Part shown: piece by piece, positions 25,725 through 34,894 of the stretch | Layout of the letters: every line of letters starts with the position of its first letter | Position numbering within the stretch: position 1 is the first letter of the stretch | NCBI RefSeq assembly: GCF_905397435.1 | Contig: NZ_CAJPVI010000011.1 | Location: 107,353 to 171,352 of the forward strand | Length of the DNA: 64,000 nt | Direction: 5' to 3' | Source of the DNA: Cupriavidus numazuensis | GTDB lineage: Bacteria; Pseudomonadota; Gammaproteobacteria; Burkholderiales; Burkholderiaceae | Position numbers and translations under genes: made by a program | The notes under the pieces: generated by a model | Told to the model about the DNA's origin: nothing | Databases searched by the model: none | The model's input: only the letters and a program-made list of their open reading frames with translations

Positions 25725-27038
25725 TCAGCGATTGACCACGCGCGCCGGCATGGACAGCGCAATCGCGCAAGCGACGAGCTGGAAGGCGCCGAACAGTACC
25801 AGTCCGGCGTTGGGGCTATGCGTCAGATCCTTGAGCCAGCCAAGCAGGAATGTCGCCGCGAATCCGCCAAGGTTGGCCACGGAACAGGCCAGCGCAATGC
25901 CAGCGGCGGCCGCGCGTCCCTGGAGGAATGTGGCAGGCAGGCACCAGAAGACCGGGAAACCTGCAGAGATGCCCGCGCTGGCGACTGTCATCAGCGCTAC
26001 CGTCAAAACCGTATCGTGCGAGAACCACGTGCTGGCGACCATCCCCACAGCGCCAATCAGCACCGGAACCACGATATGCCAGCGACGCTCGCGCTGCCGG
26101 TCGGAATGCGCGCCGTTGATCAGCATGGCCGCCACCGCGGCCGCGTTCGGGATGGCAGTGAGCAGGCCGATGTCGAGCGGGCTTTGCACACCCGAATCGC
26201 GAATGATTGTCGGCAGCCAGAAGCTGATGGAGTAGGTCCCCATCAGCAGGCACATGTCGATCAGACCAAGCATCCAGACGCGGTGGTCTGCGAACACTGC
26301 GCGCAGCGAATGCCGGCTTTCTGCGAGCGTGTCGGCCTCGAGGTTGCGGATCAATTGCTGCTTTTCCGCGGACGTCAGCCAGGAGGCCTTCTGAATGCTG
26401 CCAGGCAGGCAGCACAGCACGACGACACCGAGCACGACCGACGGCACCGCCTCGAGCGCGAACATCCATTGCCAGCCGTCCCAGCCCTTGTATCCGGCAA
26501 AGGCCGTCATGATCCAGCCGGACAGCGGCCCGCCCGTCATGCTGGCAAGCGGTATCCCGAGCATGAACAATGCAGTCACCTTGCCGCGCCGGTAAGTGGG
26601 AAACCAGTAGGTCAGGTAGAGCAAGACGCCGGGGACGAAGCCCGCCTCGGCAGCGCCGAGCAGGAAGCGCACCACATAGAACTGCGTTGGCGTCGTGACG
26701 AAAGCCGTTGCCGCCGACAGCAATCCCCACGTGATCATGATGCGCGCGATCCACAGGCGCGCGCCGACGCGTTGCAGCAACAAGTTGCTCGGCACTTCCA
26801 GCAGGATATAGCCGAAGAAGAACAGGCCCGCGCCAAGCCCGTAGACGGTTTCGGAGAAGCCCAGCGCATCCAGCATCTGCAGCTTGGCCAGGCCGACGTT
26901 GATGCGGTCCAGGTAGGCCGCGACATAGCAGAAGCAGAACAGCGGGACAATCCGCCACATGACCTTGCGGTAGACATCGGGGTGCGAGGCAAGATCAGCA
27001 ATGTCGGGAGCCACTTGCTGTGGAAAGGAAGATGACAT
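25725..27038 (-). CDS. MFS transporter, anion:cation symporter (ACS) type
   Basis: A 437-residue 12-TM permease of the ACS family, which carries phthalate, tartrate, glucarate, 4-hydroxyphenylacetate and similar organic anions. The N-terminal KVMWRIVPLFCFCYVAAYLD and RINVGLAKLQM are the family signature, and the central motif WRWF is represented by WQWMFALEAVPS. It is usually an importer driven by protons. It is not in an operon: a strong hairpin follows, and 325 bases separate it from the Mo-hydroxylase operon upstream. It could supply a carboxylated aromatic or heterocyclic substrate. Confidence 0.87.
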   Translation of the reverse strand: MSSSFPQQVAPDIADLASHPDVYRKVMWRIVPLFCFCYVAAYLDRINVGLAKLQMLDALGFSETVYGLGAGLFFFGYILLEVPSNLLLQRVGARLWIARIMITWGLLSAATAFVTTPTQFYVVRFLLGAAEAGFVPGVLLYLTYWFPTYRRGKVTALFMLGIPLASMTGGPLSGWIMTAFAGYKGWDGWQWMFALEAVPSVVLGVVVLCCLPGSIQKASWLTSAEKQQLIRNLEADTLAESRHSLRAVFADHRVWMLGLIDMCLLMGTYSISFWLPTIIRDSGVQSPLDIGLLTAIPNAAAVAAMLINGAHSDRQRERRWHIVVPVLIGAVGMVASTWFSHDTVLTVALMTVASAGISAGFPVFWCLPATFLQGRAAAAGIALACSVANLGGFAATFLLGWLKDLTHSPNAGLVLFGAFQLVACAIALSMPARVVNR

Positions 27039-27363
27039 CGGGGGGTCTCCTGATACCCGTCATCAGCGGTACATGGCCGCTGTGTACAGGCTTTTATAGT
27101 TCGCGTTGCACGCAAGTTCCACGCAGCCAGGGGATGGCTGGCGAGCTCGATATTCGGGCGCGGCGTTTTGGGGGTAAACCGATTTACTGCCGATTCATAG
27201 CATGCCGGCCGGCACGCCGCACGTAGGAATCTACCCGAGCTTGCGGCACACATGCGAGTCGCATATAGGGGCCCTCACACACTGGCGCCTGAACTGCCCG
27301 GACGGCGATGGAGTGATCAGGCCACTCGCATGCGCCGCCCCGGATAAACAGCTGTCCGACTTT
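27039..27363. other. Intergenic region upstream of the ACS transporter gene
   Basis: No gene seen. It holds the promoter of the leftward MFS gene and the 3' end of the Mo-hydroxylase operon. No clear terminator and no copy of the CTAT-N10-ATAG element was found here, so the MFS gene is probably outside that regulon. Confidence 0.4.
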
Positions 27364-28635
27364 TCAGCGCCTGCCGAACAATGCCCGGAAGACCGCAGCA
27401 ATCCGGTCACGCAGTACCGAAAACACCAGTGCCCCGGCATTCAGCTCCGACACCGCTGCCACCGGCGCGGGCGTGCCGTCGGCAGGCGTGCCGGTGCGCG
27501 CGTGGCTCAGGCGTGCGCGCAGGTTCTCGGCAAATGCATCCGTCATGCGCTTGGCGATGTCCTTGACGATGCTCGACCGGCTGAATTGCGCGAGCGTACC
27601 GGTCAGCGCAAAGCCCACCTGCACATCGACCCGGGTCGCGCTGCCGCCCTTCTCTTCGATCAGGTCGTAGCGAATCTCCCCCCGCGTAGCCGAACTCGAG
27701 CGCGTATCGCGTGCACTGCCGAAGATCGTGCCCGTATAGTTGGCGGGATCGCGCTCCACATCTGCCGCGCCCTCGAATTCCGCGACGATCGGCCCGACCT
27801 TGATGCGCAGTTTCGGCTCGACGTGGGTCTCGGTGGCGGGCGCCAGCAGCGACGCACCCGGCAGACAGGTGGTGACTTCACCGAGTTGCCCGAAGAACGC
27901 CCACACCTCATCGCGCGGGAAGTCCACGGTGAACGTCTGGTTCAGCGTGGTCATCGGCTTACCCGCATCCGCGGACGCCGGCCGTGCTGCCTGCGGTGCG
28001 GGCCTTGCCGGGGCAGAACTTGCAGCGCTGCCGGCCTTCACCGTGCCCGCAGCGGGGGTTCTGGTTGCGGCTGGGGACACGCCATTGCATGCGGCACCAC
28101 ATCGCGCATGCCCCGACCCGACCGGCCCCAATTCGATGCGTGGATTCTGGTCCCCAGCGATCCCTGCAGCTTTTCGCTCGGCAATCACGCTCTGAATCGC
28201 CTTGACGATCCCGACATAGCCCGTGCAGCGACACAGGTTTCCACTCATCGCGTAGCGGATGTCCTGCTCGCTGGCATCGGGCATGCGCAACACCACGTCG
28301 CGCGCCGATGCCAGCATGCCCGGCGTGCAATAGCCACATTGCAGCGCGTGCTCCCGCGAGAAGGCCGCGCGCAATGCACGCATGCAGGGGTCGTCGTCCA
28401 TCCCTTCGATAGTCGTGACCTGGGCACCGTCGCAGGCGACCGCAAGCGTGATGCAGGAACGCGCAGGCATGCCATCGACCAGCAAGGTGCAGGCCCCGCA
28501 GACGCCATGCTCGCAGCCGAGATGGGTGCCGGTCAGGTCGAGCGAGTCACGCAGGAAGTCCGCGAGTTGCGTGCGTGGTTCGACGGCCGCACCGGAAATC
28601 TCGCGGCCATTAACAGTGAGATTGATCGTTTTCAT
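27364..28635 (-). CDS. Molybdenum hydroxylase [2Fe-2S] subunit fused to a CoxG/SRPBCC domain
   Basis: A 423-residue fusion. Residues 1-160 are the iron-sulfur subunit of xanthine-oxidase-family enzymes: Cys41, 46, 49 and 61 bind the ferredoxin-type cluster, and Cys100, 103, 135 and 137 the second one. An Ala/Pro-rich linker (about 170-227) leads to a CoxG-type SRPBCC domain from Met228 (FPRDEVWAFFGQLGEVTTCL...). CoxG proteins normally stand alone and help membrane attachment or maturation of CO dehydrogenase. The start overlaps the coxM stop (ATGA). It is the last gene of coxL-coxM-coxSG. The fusion is unusual. Confidence 0.88.
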   Translation of the reverse strand: MKTINLTVNGREISGAAVEPRTQLADFLRDSLDLTGTHLGCEHGVCGACTLLVDGMPARSCITLAVACDGAQVTTIEGMDDDPCMRALRAAFSREHALQCGYCTPGMLASARDVVLRMPDASEQDIRYAMSGNLCRCTGYVGIVKAIQSVIAERKAAGIAGDQNPRIELGPVGSGHARCGAACNGVSPAATRTPAAGTVKAGSAASSAPARPAPQAARPASADAGKPMTTLNQTFTVDFPRDEVWAFFGQLGEVTTCLPGASLLAPATETHVEPKLRIKVGPIVAEFEGAADVERDPANYTGTIFGSARDTRSSSATRGEIRYDLIEEKGGSATRVDVQVGFALTGTLAQFSRSSIVKDIAKRMTDAFAENLRARLSHARTGTPADGTPAPVAAVSELNAGALVFSVLRDRIAAVFRALFGRR

Positions 28636-29471
28636 TGGTGTTCGGCGCAGGCAACGGCACGCTTGAGGGCAGTCACGTGAAGCTGGATTTCCAGCGGATC
28701 GTCGATCCCCGCATCGACGAGCATGTGCTTCGCCACGGAAGGGTCGAACTGGCTCGACAGGCCCGCGCGCGGATCGCCGCGGAACAGCTTGCGCGCGTCC
28801 GGCAGGACAATGGGTTTCGCCTCGGTCGCGCCGATCACGGCCCGGCACACAGATCGCTCGGGGTCGTGAAGCACCGCGCCGATCGCATGGGCGAACTCGC
28901 CGGTCTTGCGACAGAGCTTGTAGTAGCCCCAACGTGCCTGGCGCGACAGCTTGGGAATCCAGACCGCCTCCAATAGTTCGCCCGGCTCCAGTGCGGTCTC
29001 GAACACGCCGGTCATGAACGCGTCGACCGGGACGCGTCGCTGCCCCGACGGCCCACGCAGGATGACTTGTGCGCCGATCGCGGACAGGCTGGACACCCAG
29101 TCGGCGGAAGGATCGGCATGCACCAGGCTGCCGCCGATGGTGCCGCGGTTCCGCACCGCCCGGTATGCAATCGCACGTGCCACGCGCGACAGCGCCCCGC
29201 CCGTCAGCGGCGGCACGCGGCCGTCTTCGAAATCGGCATGGGTCACGCAGGCGCCGACCACGATGGCGTCGTCACTTTCCTCCACGCGTTTCAACTCGGG
29301 GATGCCGGTGATGTCCACCAGCAGGTCGGGCTGCACCAGCCGCAAGTTCAGCATTGGCCCGAGCGACTGGCCGCCAGCCAGCACCTTGACGACAACGTCG
29401 TCGCGCCGCACCAGCTCGATCGCGCCAGCCATGTCGGCCGGCCGCTCGTAATCAAATTTTGCCGGCTTCAT
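28632..29471 (-). CDS. Molybdenum hydroxylase FAD-binding subunit (CoxM-like)
   Basis: A 279-residue medium subunit of the xanthine-oxidase/CO-dehydrogenase family. The FAD-binding motifs AGGQSLGPMLNLRL and TIGGSLVHADPSADW are both present, and the CO-dehydrogenase flavoprotein C-terminal domain follows. It passes electrons from the two [2Fe-2S] clusters to FAD and then to an acceptor. ATG 29471 overlaps the coxL stop codon (4 bases), and its own stop overlaps the start of the next gene, so the three subunits are translationally coupled. Confidence 0.9.
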   Translation of the reverse strand: MKPAKFDYERPADMAGAIELVRRDDVVVKVLAGGQSLGPMLNLRLVQPDLLVDITGIPELKRVEESDDAIVVGACVTHADFEDGRVPPLTGGALSRVARAIAYRAVRNRGTIGGSLVHADPSADWVSSLSAIGAQVILRGPSGQRRVPVDAFMTGVFETALEPGELLEAVWIPKLSRQARWGYYKLCRKTGEFAHAIGAVLHDPERSVCRAVIGATEAKPIVLPDARKLFRGDPRAGLSSQFDPSVAKHMLVDAGIDDPLEIQLHVTALKRAVACAEHQ

Positions 29472-31846
29472 ACCAGTTCCCCCGCTGCCAGTTGCGCCGT
29501 CGATGCGGATTCCTGCCGGCTTGCCGCACCGGCGACGATGGCTTCCAGCACGCGGCGCGGTGTGATCGGCGACACCAGCAATTCGGCGCCGAGCGAGTGC
29601 AAAGCATCGTTCACCGCATTGCAAATCGCCGCCGGCGGCGGAATTGCCCCGCTCTCGCCAACGCCCTTGACACCAAACTCGGTATAGGGCGAGACCGTTT
29701 CCATATGGATGATGCGCGGCTCCGGCACTTCGGTCGGACCAGGAAGCAAGTAGTCGGCAAACGTTGACGCCAGAGGCTGGCCCGAGCCATCGAAGGCCAT
29801 CTCCTCATACAGCGCGGTGCCGATTCCCTGCGCCGTTCCGCCGTAGATCTGACCGTCGACCACCATCGGATTGACGAGCTTGCCGCCGTCCTCGACGATC
29901 ACGTAGTCGAGAATCTCGACATCGCCGGTTTCCGGATCCACGGCCACCGTCACGGCATGCGCGCCGTAGCCGAAGGTGCCGGAATCTCGCAGCGGCTTGT
30001 AGCCCTCGGTCACTTCCAGGCCACCGGGATTGACCGTCGCGGGCAGATCCTGCGGACGCAGGTACCACGTCCTGGCGACCTCGGCCAGCGTGAGACTGCC
30101 CGAAGGCGCCACCAGCCGGCCGTCTTCAACCTTGAGCGTGGCCGGATCCACCTTGAGCATCCATGCGCCGATCTGCACCAGCCGGCTCGCCAGTGTCTCG
30201 CAGGCGCGCTTGACGGCACCGCCCGACATCACCATGCAGCGCGAACCCCAGGTCCCCGTGGAATACGGCGTGAAAGCGGTATCGCCATGCACGACTTTCA
30301 CACGCGCGATATCGATGCCCAGCACTTCGTTGGCGACTTGTGCCAGCGTGGTTTCCAGGCTCTGGCCATGCGAATGCGCACCAATGCGCAGTTCCAGCGC
30401 ACCGTCTGGTGTCAGCCTCGCGGTGGCCTGCTCGTAGCCAGGGACCATCGGAATGCCCCAGCCCGCATAGACCGAGGTACCATGCGCAGCCTGCTCGCAA
30501 TAGATCGACACCCCCACACCGATCAAGCGGCCATCCGGCTCACGTCGGCGCTGGCGCTCGCGGATGGCCGGGATGTCGATGGCTTCGATCGCCAGACGCA
30601 GCGCTTGCGGATAGTCACCGCTGTCGAAATGCTTCTTCGTGATGTTGTCGAACGGCATCTGCTCGGGCCGTACGAGGCTCTTGAGCCTGACCTCGTAGGG
30701 TTCGACGCCGGCTTCGCGCGCGATCGCATCGAGCACCAGCTCGAGCGCAAAGCAAACGCCGGTGCGCGCCACGCCGCGATAGGGAAGGATCGGGCTCTTG
30801 TTGGTCGCGACAGAAAAAGTCTGGCAGCGATAGGACGGAAAATCGTAAGGACCCGGCAGGATGCTGGCGACCTGTGCCGCCTCCAAGCAGGCCGAAAACG
30901 GATAGGCCGAATAGGCACCGGAATCCACGGTCGCCTCGCAGTCGATGCCAAGCAGGCGGCCATCGCTGCTCGCATAGCCCGTGATGCGATAGTAGTGCTC
31001 GCGGCAGTTCGCGCCCGCGGTCAGGTGCTCGCGGCGATCCTCAATCCATCGAACTGGGGTGCCAAGCCGCATGGCCAGCCAGCAAAGTGCCACCTCTTCC
31101 GGCAGCAGGATGCCCTTGTAGCCGAAGCCTCCGCCTACGTCAGGCGAAATCACCCGAATCTTGCCCTGGTCCAGCCCGAGGCATTCAGAAAGTCCGGTGC
31201 GCACGATGTGCGGCATCTGGGTGGCGGTGTAGACCGTCAACTGTTCCAGGCGATGGTCCCAATACGCCACCACGCCCCGCCCTTCCATGGGCGCCATCGA
31301 CTGGCGCGCGGTGCGGATTTCACGCGTGACGCGGATCGGCGCCGAGCGCGCCGCGTCAATATTGACCTCGACATTGGTCTCGAGAAAGACATTGTCGGGC
31401 CATGCCTCATGCAGGCGTGGCGCATCCGCGCGCCTTCCGGCCAGCATGTCGACCACTGCCGGCAGCTCGTCCAGATCCAGCCGCACCATGGCGGCGATAT
31501 CCTCGGCGTCGGCACGGGTTCGCGCCACGCACATCGCCACGAGTTCGCCCACCTGGCGCACCTTGTCCTGCGCGAGCACCGGCTGGTCCGACACCTTGAA
31601 GCCGGGCAGCCCGGACACCGCGCGGATCGGCTTGACCCCCGCGAGATCCGCCGCGCTGAATACCGAGGCCCGGCAGGTGTCCGGTATGTCCATGCCCAGC
31701 AGGCGCGCATGTGCCAGAGGGCTGCGCACGAAGGCAACGTCCTGCATGCCCGGCAACCGCACATCTGCGACAAACTGCCCGCGACCGCGCATAAGGCGGT
31801 CGTCTTCCTTGCGCAGCACGCGCGCACCGACTCCCTGTTCCGCCAT
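29468..31846 (-). CDS. Molybdenum hydroxylase large subunit (form II CoxL/aldehyde oxidase-like)
   Basis: A 792-residue molybdopterin-cytosine-dinucleotide-type catalytic subunit. It has the Mo-site motif VGGGFGYKG, and Glu731 in GVKGVGESGAI matches the conserved catalytic glutamate. The CO-dehydrogenase active-site loop AYRCSFR is absent; instead PYRGVARTG is seen, as in form II enzymes that hydroxylate aldehydes or N-heterocycles. CO oxidation is therefore unlikely. ATG 31846 has GGAGGAGA upstream. The first gene of the operon, it has a candidate GntR operator 161 bases upstream, which ties it to the F420 cluster regulon. Confidence 0.9.
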   Translation of the reverse strand: MAEQGVGARVLRKEDDRLMRGRGQFVADVRLPGMQDVAFVRSPLAHARLLGMDIPDTCRASVFSAADLAGVKPIRAVSGLPGFKVSDQPVLAQDKVRQVGELVAMCVARTRADAEDIAAMVRLDLDELPAVVDMLAGRRADAPRLHEAWPDNVFLETNVEVNIDAARSAPIRVTREIRTARQSMAPMEGRGVVAYWDHRLEQLTVYTATQMPHIVRTGLSECLGLDQGKIRVISPDVGGGFGYKGILLPEEVALCWLAMRLGTPVRWIEDRREHLTAGANCREHYYRITGYASSDGRLLGIDCEATVDSGAYSAYPFSACLEAAQVASILPGPYDFPSYRCQTFSVATNKSPILPYRGVARTGVCFALELVLDAIAREAGVEPYEVRLKSLVRPEQMPFDNITKKHFDSGDYPQALRLAIEAIDIPAIRERQRRREPDGRLIGVGVSIYCEQAAHGTSVYAGWGIPMVPGYEQATARLTPDGALELRIGAHSHGQSLETTLAQVANEVLGIDIARVKVVHGDTAFTPYSTGTWGSRCMVMSGGAVKRACETLASRLVQIGAWMLKVDPATLKVEDGRLVAPSGSLTLAEVARTWYLRPQDLPATVNPGGLEVTEGYKPLRDSGTFGYGAHAVTVAVDPETGDVEILDYVIVEDGGKLVNPMVVDGQIYGGTAQGIGTALYEEMAFDGSGQPLASTFADYLLPGPTEVPEPRIIHMETVSPYTEFGVKGVGESGAIPPPAAICNAVNDALHSLGAELLVSPITPRRVLEAIVAGAASRQESASTAQLAAGELV

Positions 31847-32006
31847 CAACCGTCTCCTCCTCATCTGTCACCCTATCTCGGGCGGGTCTGGTGACCCAGC
31901 CGCCTGCATCGGGTTATTGCCGCGCCAGCAGCGTGGACCAAGTGGAGAACCACCGTCGCGGCGCCTGTCTCGTGAGCTTGAATCGTCGTGAATTCAGTCT
32001 AACATA

Positions 32007-32024
32007 CTATTTATAGAATGATAG
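32007..32024. promoter_or_regulatory. Candidate GntR operator, copy B (coxL)
   Basis: CTATTTATAGAATGATAG fits CTAT-N10-ATAG exactly. It lies in the 207-base gap between the GntR1 stop and the coxL start, where only coxL needs a promoter. It shares 15 consecutive bases with copy A. Confidence 0.65.
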
Positions 32025-32053
32025 CCGTATTTCCCCGCGATCCATCAAGGGCC

Positions 32054-32929
32054 TCAGGTGAGCGCCCCCTCGTGCCCGGCACGTCCCACGGCCTGCCCTT
32101 TGATGCCTTCAAGCATGTCGATGGAAAGCTTGACGCAATCGCTGCGGTAGGTGATGTCGGCGACATACACAGCGACGCCGTTCTGGTCGATGACCACGCA
32201 TCGACACTCGGCGGTCGGAGCGCTCAACGACAACTGCAGCAGGTCCGCGGTCTCGCGGTCCGCCGTGCCGATCACCATGGTCTGGTGTGCCCTGGTGATT
32301 TCCAGGCCCTCCACCATGTCCAGCACCGGCAAGACGGTATGTTTCATGAACCGTTCCCGCTCCTTGGCGAACACGTCCTGCGCCAGATGCAGGTTGACGA
32401 CGGCATAGGGCACGCCATCCTTGGTCTGGACGCTGCGCAGCAGCGTATAGGCCGAAGCAGGAATCCCCTCGCCTTCCGCCAGTCGCGGAAATGCCGGAAG
32501 GTCCCGCACCCGGATATATTCCGGCACGTTGTCGCGGATGGCCGCCAGCAGGTTGTCCCAGGTCGTAGCAAGCTGAAGCCAGCGCTTGTCATTGACATGC
32601 GCGCTGACGAACGTACCGCGGCCCTGATGGCGTGTAACCAGGCCCTCGTTCTCGAGCAGATCGATGGCCTGGCGCACCGTCACGCGCGCAACGTGAAACT
32701 CCTGCTCCAGTTCTTCCAGCGTCGCGATCTGCTGCCGCGGCTGCCAGTCACCTGACTCGATACGCCGGCGCAACGCGGACGCCACCTGGATGTAAGCCGG
32801 GATCTTGCCCCGTCGATCCTTCACTCGACCTTTCGCCATATCCGGGAACCCATCTTCGGGGCAATAGGATTCAGCGCTATCGATATTGGTGCAAGAGGGG
32901 GTTTCCCCTCCGTTCCCTGGATTGCTCAT
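32054..32929 (-). CDS. GntR-family regulator with UTRA effector domain (GntR1)
   Basis: A 291-residue GntR/HutC-type regulator. The winged helix-turn-helix covers about 45-110 (LEQEFHVARVTVRQAIDLLE, then NEGLVTRHQGRGTFV), followed by a UTRA ligand domain to about 275. Start: ATG 32929 has GGAGGG just upstream; an internal Met at 32839 aligns with the start of its paralogue GntR2 (51366-52151), so a 30-residue N-terminal extension is present here. The two proteins are near-identical in long blocks (VARVTVRQA, VNDKRW, HQTMVIGTADRETADLL). It probably binds the CTAT-N10-ATAG sites. It is divergent from pyrC. Confidence 0.88.
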   Translation of the reverse strand: MSNPGNGGETPSCTNIDSAESYCPEDGFPDMAKGRVKDRRGKIPAYIQVASALRRRIESGDWQPRQQIATLEELEQEFHVARVTVRQAIDLLENEGLVTRHQGRGTFVSAHVNDKRWLQLATTWDNLLAAIRDNVPEYIRVRDLPAFPRLAEGEGIPASAYTLLRSVQTKDGVPYAVVNLHLAQDVFAKERERFMKHTVLPVLDMVEGLEITRAHQTMVIGTADRETADLLQLSLSAPTAECRCVVIDQNGVAVYVADITYRSDCVKLSIDMLEGIKGQAVGRAGHEGALT

Positions 32930-33005
32930 CGTCACCCTCCGTCGTCAGACCGACCGCATGCTTGCAAGCTTTCGGCGGTCGCTCGATTCTTATGATCTTG
33001 TCTTA

Positions 33006-33023
33006 CTATCTTTAGAATAATAC
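33006..33023. promoter_or_regulatory. Candidate GntR operator, copy C (GntR1/pyrC)
   Basis: CTATCTTTAGAATAATAC, in the 131-base divergent region between GntR1 and pyrC, 38 bases before the pyrC start. It shares CTATCTTTAGAAT with copy F upstream of pxpA/pxpB. The position fits repression of both flanking genes. Confidence 0.65.
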
Positions 33024-33060
33024 ACTGACAGCATAAATTCACTGTCCTAAATCGCAAGCC

Positions 33061-34095
33061 ATGCCACAAATGCTCACCATCACCCGCCCGGACGACTGGC
33101 ACCTGCACCTGCGCGACGGCGCGGCGCTGGCGGCCGTGCTGCCCGACACCGCGCGCCAGTTCGGTCGCGCCATCGTCATGCCGAACCTGAAGCCGCCCGT
33201 GACCACGGTGGAACAGGCACGGGCCTACCGCGCCCGCATCCTCGCCGCGCTGCCGGCCGGGATGCGCTTCGAACCGCTGATGACCCTGTACATGACCGAC
33301 CACACGAGCGCCGAGGAGATCGTCGCGGCGAAGGCCAGCGGCCTTGTCCACGGCGTCAAGCTTTATCCGGCGGGCGCCACCACCAACAGCGATGCCGGCG
33401 TGACCGATATGCGCCGCTGCTACCCGGCGTTCGAAGCGATGCAGCGCGAAGGCCTGCCGCTGCTGGTGCATGGCGAGGTGACCGATCCCGCCATCGATGT
33501 CTTCGACCGCGAGGCCGTGTTCATCGAACGCGTGATGACGCCATTGCGTCGCGACTTCCCGGAACTGAAGGTGGTCTTCGAGCACATCACCACCAGAGAT
33601 GCCGCGCAATATGTGATGGAAGCGAGCGGACCGACAGGCGCCACCATTACCGCGCACCACCTGCTGTACAACCGCAATGCGATCTTCGCCGGCGGCATCC
33701 GACCGCACTACTACTGCCTGCCGGTGCTCAAGCGCGAAACCCACCGCGAGGCACTGGTTGCGGCCGCCACTTCCGGGAGCCCGCGCTTTTTCCTGGGCAG
33801 TGACAGTTCTCCCCACGCGCGCGGCCTGAAGGAACACGCCTGCGGTTGCGCCGGCTGCTACACCGCGCTCCACGCGATGGAGTTGTATGCCGAAGCCTTC
33901 GAAGCTGCCGGCGCGCTTGCCAGGCTGGAGGCCTTCGCCAGCTTCAACGGCCCGGCCTTCTACGGCCTGCCACGCAACACCGGCACGCTGACTTTGAAAC
34001 GCGAAGACTGGCAGGTGCCAACAGAGCTGCCCTTCGGCGACACCACGCTGCTGCCACTGCGCAGCGGCGAGACACTGCGCTGGAAGGCACACTGA
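33061..34095 (+). CDS. pyrC: Dihydroorotase, class II PyrC type
   Basis: A 344-residue amidohydrolase very close in pattern to E. coli PyrC. The metal ligands are present: His14 and His16 in [10 protein letters not shown], carboxylated Lys100 in [13 protein letters not shown], His in LLVHGEV, His in VVFEHIT, and the Asp in [12 protein letters not shown]. PyrC interconverts carbamoyl-aspartate and dihydroorotate. Here it is a lone gene next to a catabolic GntR and under a shared candidate operator, which is odd for a housekeeping biosynthetic gene. It may be recruited to open or close a cyclic amide in catabolism, or may be an ordinary pyrC placed by chance. Confidence 0.9.
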   Translation: MPQMLTITRPDDWHLHLRDGAALAAVLPDTARQFGRAIVMPNLKPPVTTVEQARAYRARILAALPAGMRFEPLMTLYMTDHTSAEEIVAAKASGLVHGVKLYPAGATTNSDAGVTDMRRCYPAFEAMQREGLPLLVHGEVTDPAIDVFDREAVFIERVMTPLRRDFPELKVVFEHITTRDAAQYVMEASGPTGATITAHHLLYNRNAIFAGGIRPHYYCLPVLKRETHREALVAAATSGSPRFFLGSDSSPHARGLKEHACGCAGCYTALHAMELYAEAFEAAGALARLEAFASFNGPAFYGLPRNTGTLTLKREDWQVPTELPFGDTTLLPLRSGETLRWKAH

Positions 34096-34106
34096 CCGAC
34101 CTGCGT

Positions 34107-34127
34107 GCCCCGCATCGACGGCGGGGC
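34107..34127 (+). terminator. Terminator-like hairpin after pyrC
   Basis: A perfect 7-bp GC stem GCCCCGC / GCGGGGC with a 7-base loop begins 11 bases after the pyrC stop codon, between convergent genes. The following CTCTCTCC is only partly T-rich. Confidence 0.55.
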
Positions 34128-34150
34128 CTCTCTCCGATCGATGGTTTCAA

Positions 34151-34894
34151 TCATCTCGTCTCGGGCAACGAGCGCCGGAGCGCGGCAAAGAAGAGCTCGG
34201 ACTGCAGGCGTTCCTGCTGCACCTGCCTCGCCACCCGAGCCGCCACGTCAGCATCAACCGGGCTGAGTCCCAGCCCGGTTGAGCGCGCCAACACCTCCGC
34301 TGCACAAGCACGTTCGAGGTAGTACAGGTCGTCGTACGCGTGATCGATTCGTTCTCCACCAACCACGACCCCGTGATTGCCCAGGAACAGCACATTCTTC
34401 TCAGCCATCGCGTGGCCGATGCGCTCACCCTCACGGGCATCGAGTGCGAGTCCGTTGTACTTGCGATCGAGCGCCACGCGGCCGTGAAAACGCATCGCGT
34501 TCTGCGAAAGCGTCGTATCCAGCCCGCATTGCCCGGTCAGCGTCAACGCCGTTGCGTAAGGCATATGGGAGTGCAGCACACACCGCTTCTTTGCGATCCG
34601 ATGAATGGCCGCGTGAATGAACATGGCGGTCGGCTCGACATCGTGGCGACCGGCGATGCGCTCGCCGCGTGCATCGACTATCACGATGTCCGCCGCTGCA
34701 ACCTCGCTCCACATCAGGCCGCGAGGGTTCAGCAAGAACCATCCCTGCTCCCCCGGTATCGCAACGCTGAAGTGATTGCATATCCCTTCACCCAGGCCGT
34801 GATGGGCCGCAGCGCGTAGGGCCAGCGCAAGATCATGTCGGAGAGCCGAAACCTCGGCTGAATCAAACAGCTGCTGGGCGCTCGTGGAGGTCAT
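34151..34894 (-). CDS. Class II aldolase/adducin-family protein
   Basis: A 247-residue class II aldolase-fold protein. The zinc-site histidines His108 and His110 lie in VLHSHMPYAT, and a third ligand candidate is in FLGNHGVVVGG. The N-terminal GLGEGICNHFSVAIPG and NPRGLMWSEV are typical of the adducin-head-like subgroup common in proteobacterial catabolic clusters. These catalyse retro-aldol cleavage or decarboxylation, and many are uncharacterised. ATG 34894 is preferred over a TTG at 34942. The gene is alone, convergent with pyrC, and no operator copy was found upstream. Confidence 0.83.
   Translation of the reverse strand: MTSTSAQQLFDSAEVSALRHDLALALRAAAHHGLGEGICNHFSVAIPGEQGWFLLNPRGLMWSEVAAADIVIVDARGERIAGRHDVEPTAMFIHAAIHRIAKKRCVLHSHMPYATALTLTGQCGLDTTLSQNAMRFHGRVALDRKYNGLALDAREGERIGHAMAEKNVLFLGNHGVVVGGERIDHAYDDLYYLERACAAEVLARSTGLGLSPVDADVAARVARQVQQERLQSELFFAALRRSLPETR

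Noticed and set aside
25674..27035. Plus-strand open frame of 453 codons opposite the ACS transporter gene
   Set aside because: It is rich in Arg, His and Gln with no domain, and lies fully opposite a clear 12-TM permease gene.
29468..31846. Carbon monoxide dehydrogenase (aerobic, CoxL form I)
   Set aside because: The active-site loop AYRCSFR is missing; the protein belongs to the form II/aldehyde-oxidase-like branch.
29957..31894. Plus-strand open frame of 645 codons opposite coxL
   Set aside because: It is an antisense shadow of a well-supported GC-rich gene; no ribosome-binding site or domain is seen.
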